Assembly (NCBI GenBank): GCA_947175265.1
Contig: CAMWMD010000004.1
Location: forward strand, 40,553-104,552
Source of the DNA: an uncultured Porphyromonadaceae bacterium
GTDB lineage: Bacteria; Bacteroidota; Bacteroidia; Bacteroidales; Muribaculaceae
Reading direction: 5' to 3'
DNA: 64,000 nt
This document shows, piece by piece, positions 63,920 to 64,000 of this stretch (positions are counted from its first letter, which is position 1; every line of letters begins with the position of its first letter). The position numbers were made by a program, and so were the translations under genes. The notes beneath the pieces were generated by a model. That model searched no databases. It had not been told where the DNA came from and was given only the letters and a program-made list of their open reading frames with translations.

Positions 63920-64000
63920 CGGGCTCGGATACACATAGCCGAGCCCACGAGACGGAGAGGAAGGACGGGAGCGGGGGGGGGGGTGGAAATAAATATGTGT
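63920..64000. other. Sequencing-adapter and poly-G artefact at contig end
   Basis: CCGAGCCCACGAGAC (63939-63953) is identical to the Nextera read-2 adapter (reverse-complement form), preceded by ATACACAT as in the same adapter and followed by a low-complexity G-rich tail with a long G-run. This is library sequence, not genome. Confidence 0.85.

Overview
The window looks like a chromosomal contig from a gut-type Bacteroidales bacterium, possibly Muribaculaceae; the family is an inference from overall gene content and was not tested. The order-level call rests on three things. Many genes carry the Bacteroidetes promoter (TTTG at -33, 19-21 bp spacer, TAnnTTTG at -7). The family repertoire is typical: DUF3575/DUF3868, DUF3098 next to ftsX, MurF-Alr fusion, DUF4831, class III FBPase, CotH kinases, DUF1573 and a RecQ with an HTH tail. 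Ribosome-binding sites are not purine-rich. The right end (about 63,920-64,000) is not genomic: it holds Nextera adapter sequence and a poly-G run, so the window ends at a contig edge of an Illumina assembly.

Layout. 1-1,310: a fimbria-associated DUF3575-DUF3868 operon (minus strand) with a long leader and a small ORF. 1,372-3,697: mtaB and a GT2. 3,808-7,870: ftsX-DUF3098-uppP-truB-queA. 7,871-8,359: a terminator and a very short transcription unit (promoter, 9-codon ORF, terminator). 8,360-11,128: recO, rubrerythrin, a structured RNA candidate and surE. 11,262-18,055: murF-alr facing a tightly overlapping nnr-DUF4831-xseA-xseB operon. 18,201-19,341: class II aldolase. 19,403-20,877: an AAA/DUF4143 ATPase preceded by three palindromic repeats at an exact 33-bp period.

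20,896-27,803 is a CotH-kinase island. It has two tandem paralogues flanking a small secreted protein with a T9SS-like tail, then an IS66 transposase fossil, then a divergent third CotH lipoprotein. 27,906-46,508 is a capsule/exopolysaccharide locus: UDP-glucuronate epimerase, a glycosidase-like protein, five or so sugar-handling enzymes (GT2, three GT4, a hexapeptide acyltransferase), Wzx, Wzy, a CpsB phosphatase, the Wzc kinase, Wza export lipoprotein, a WecA/MraY-type initiating transferase and Wzi. These supply every step from lipid-linked initiation through flipping and polymerisation to export and surface retention.

46,511-63,096 returns to housekeeping: SDR, class III FBPase, prfB, an acyl-CoA ligase, meaB, two DUF1573 proteins, a porin, a nucleoside-recognition membrane protein, a GNAT acyltransferase - LegB - ATP-grasp operon, and recQ. 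A tRNA-Pro(TGG) and a GH108-like protein that lacks the expected catalytic glutamate close the contig.

Most likely new biology: the mini transcription unit at 8.2 kb, the ~180-nt structured RNA at 10.1 kb, the 33-bp operator array at 20.8 kb, the GNAT-LegB-ATP-grasp trio, and the GH108-like protein. None of these could be checked against a database here.
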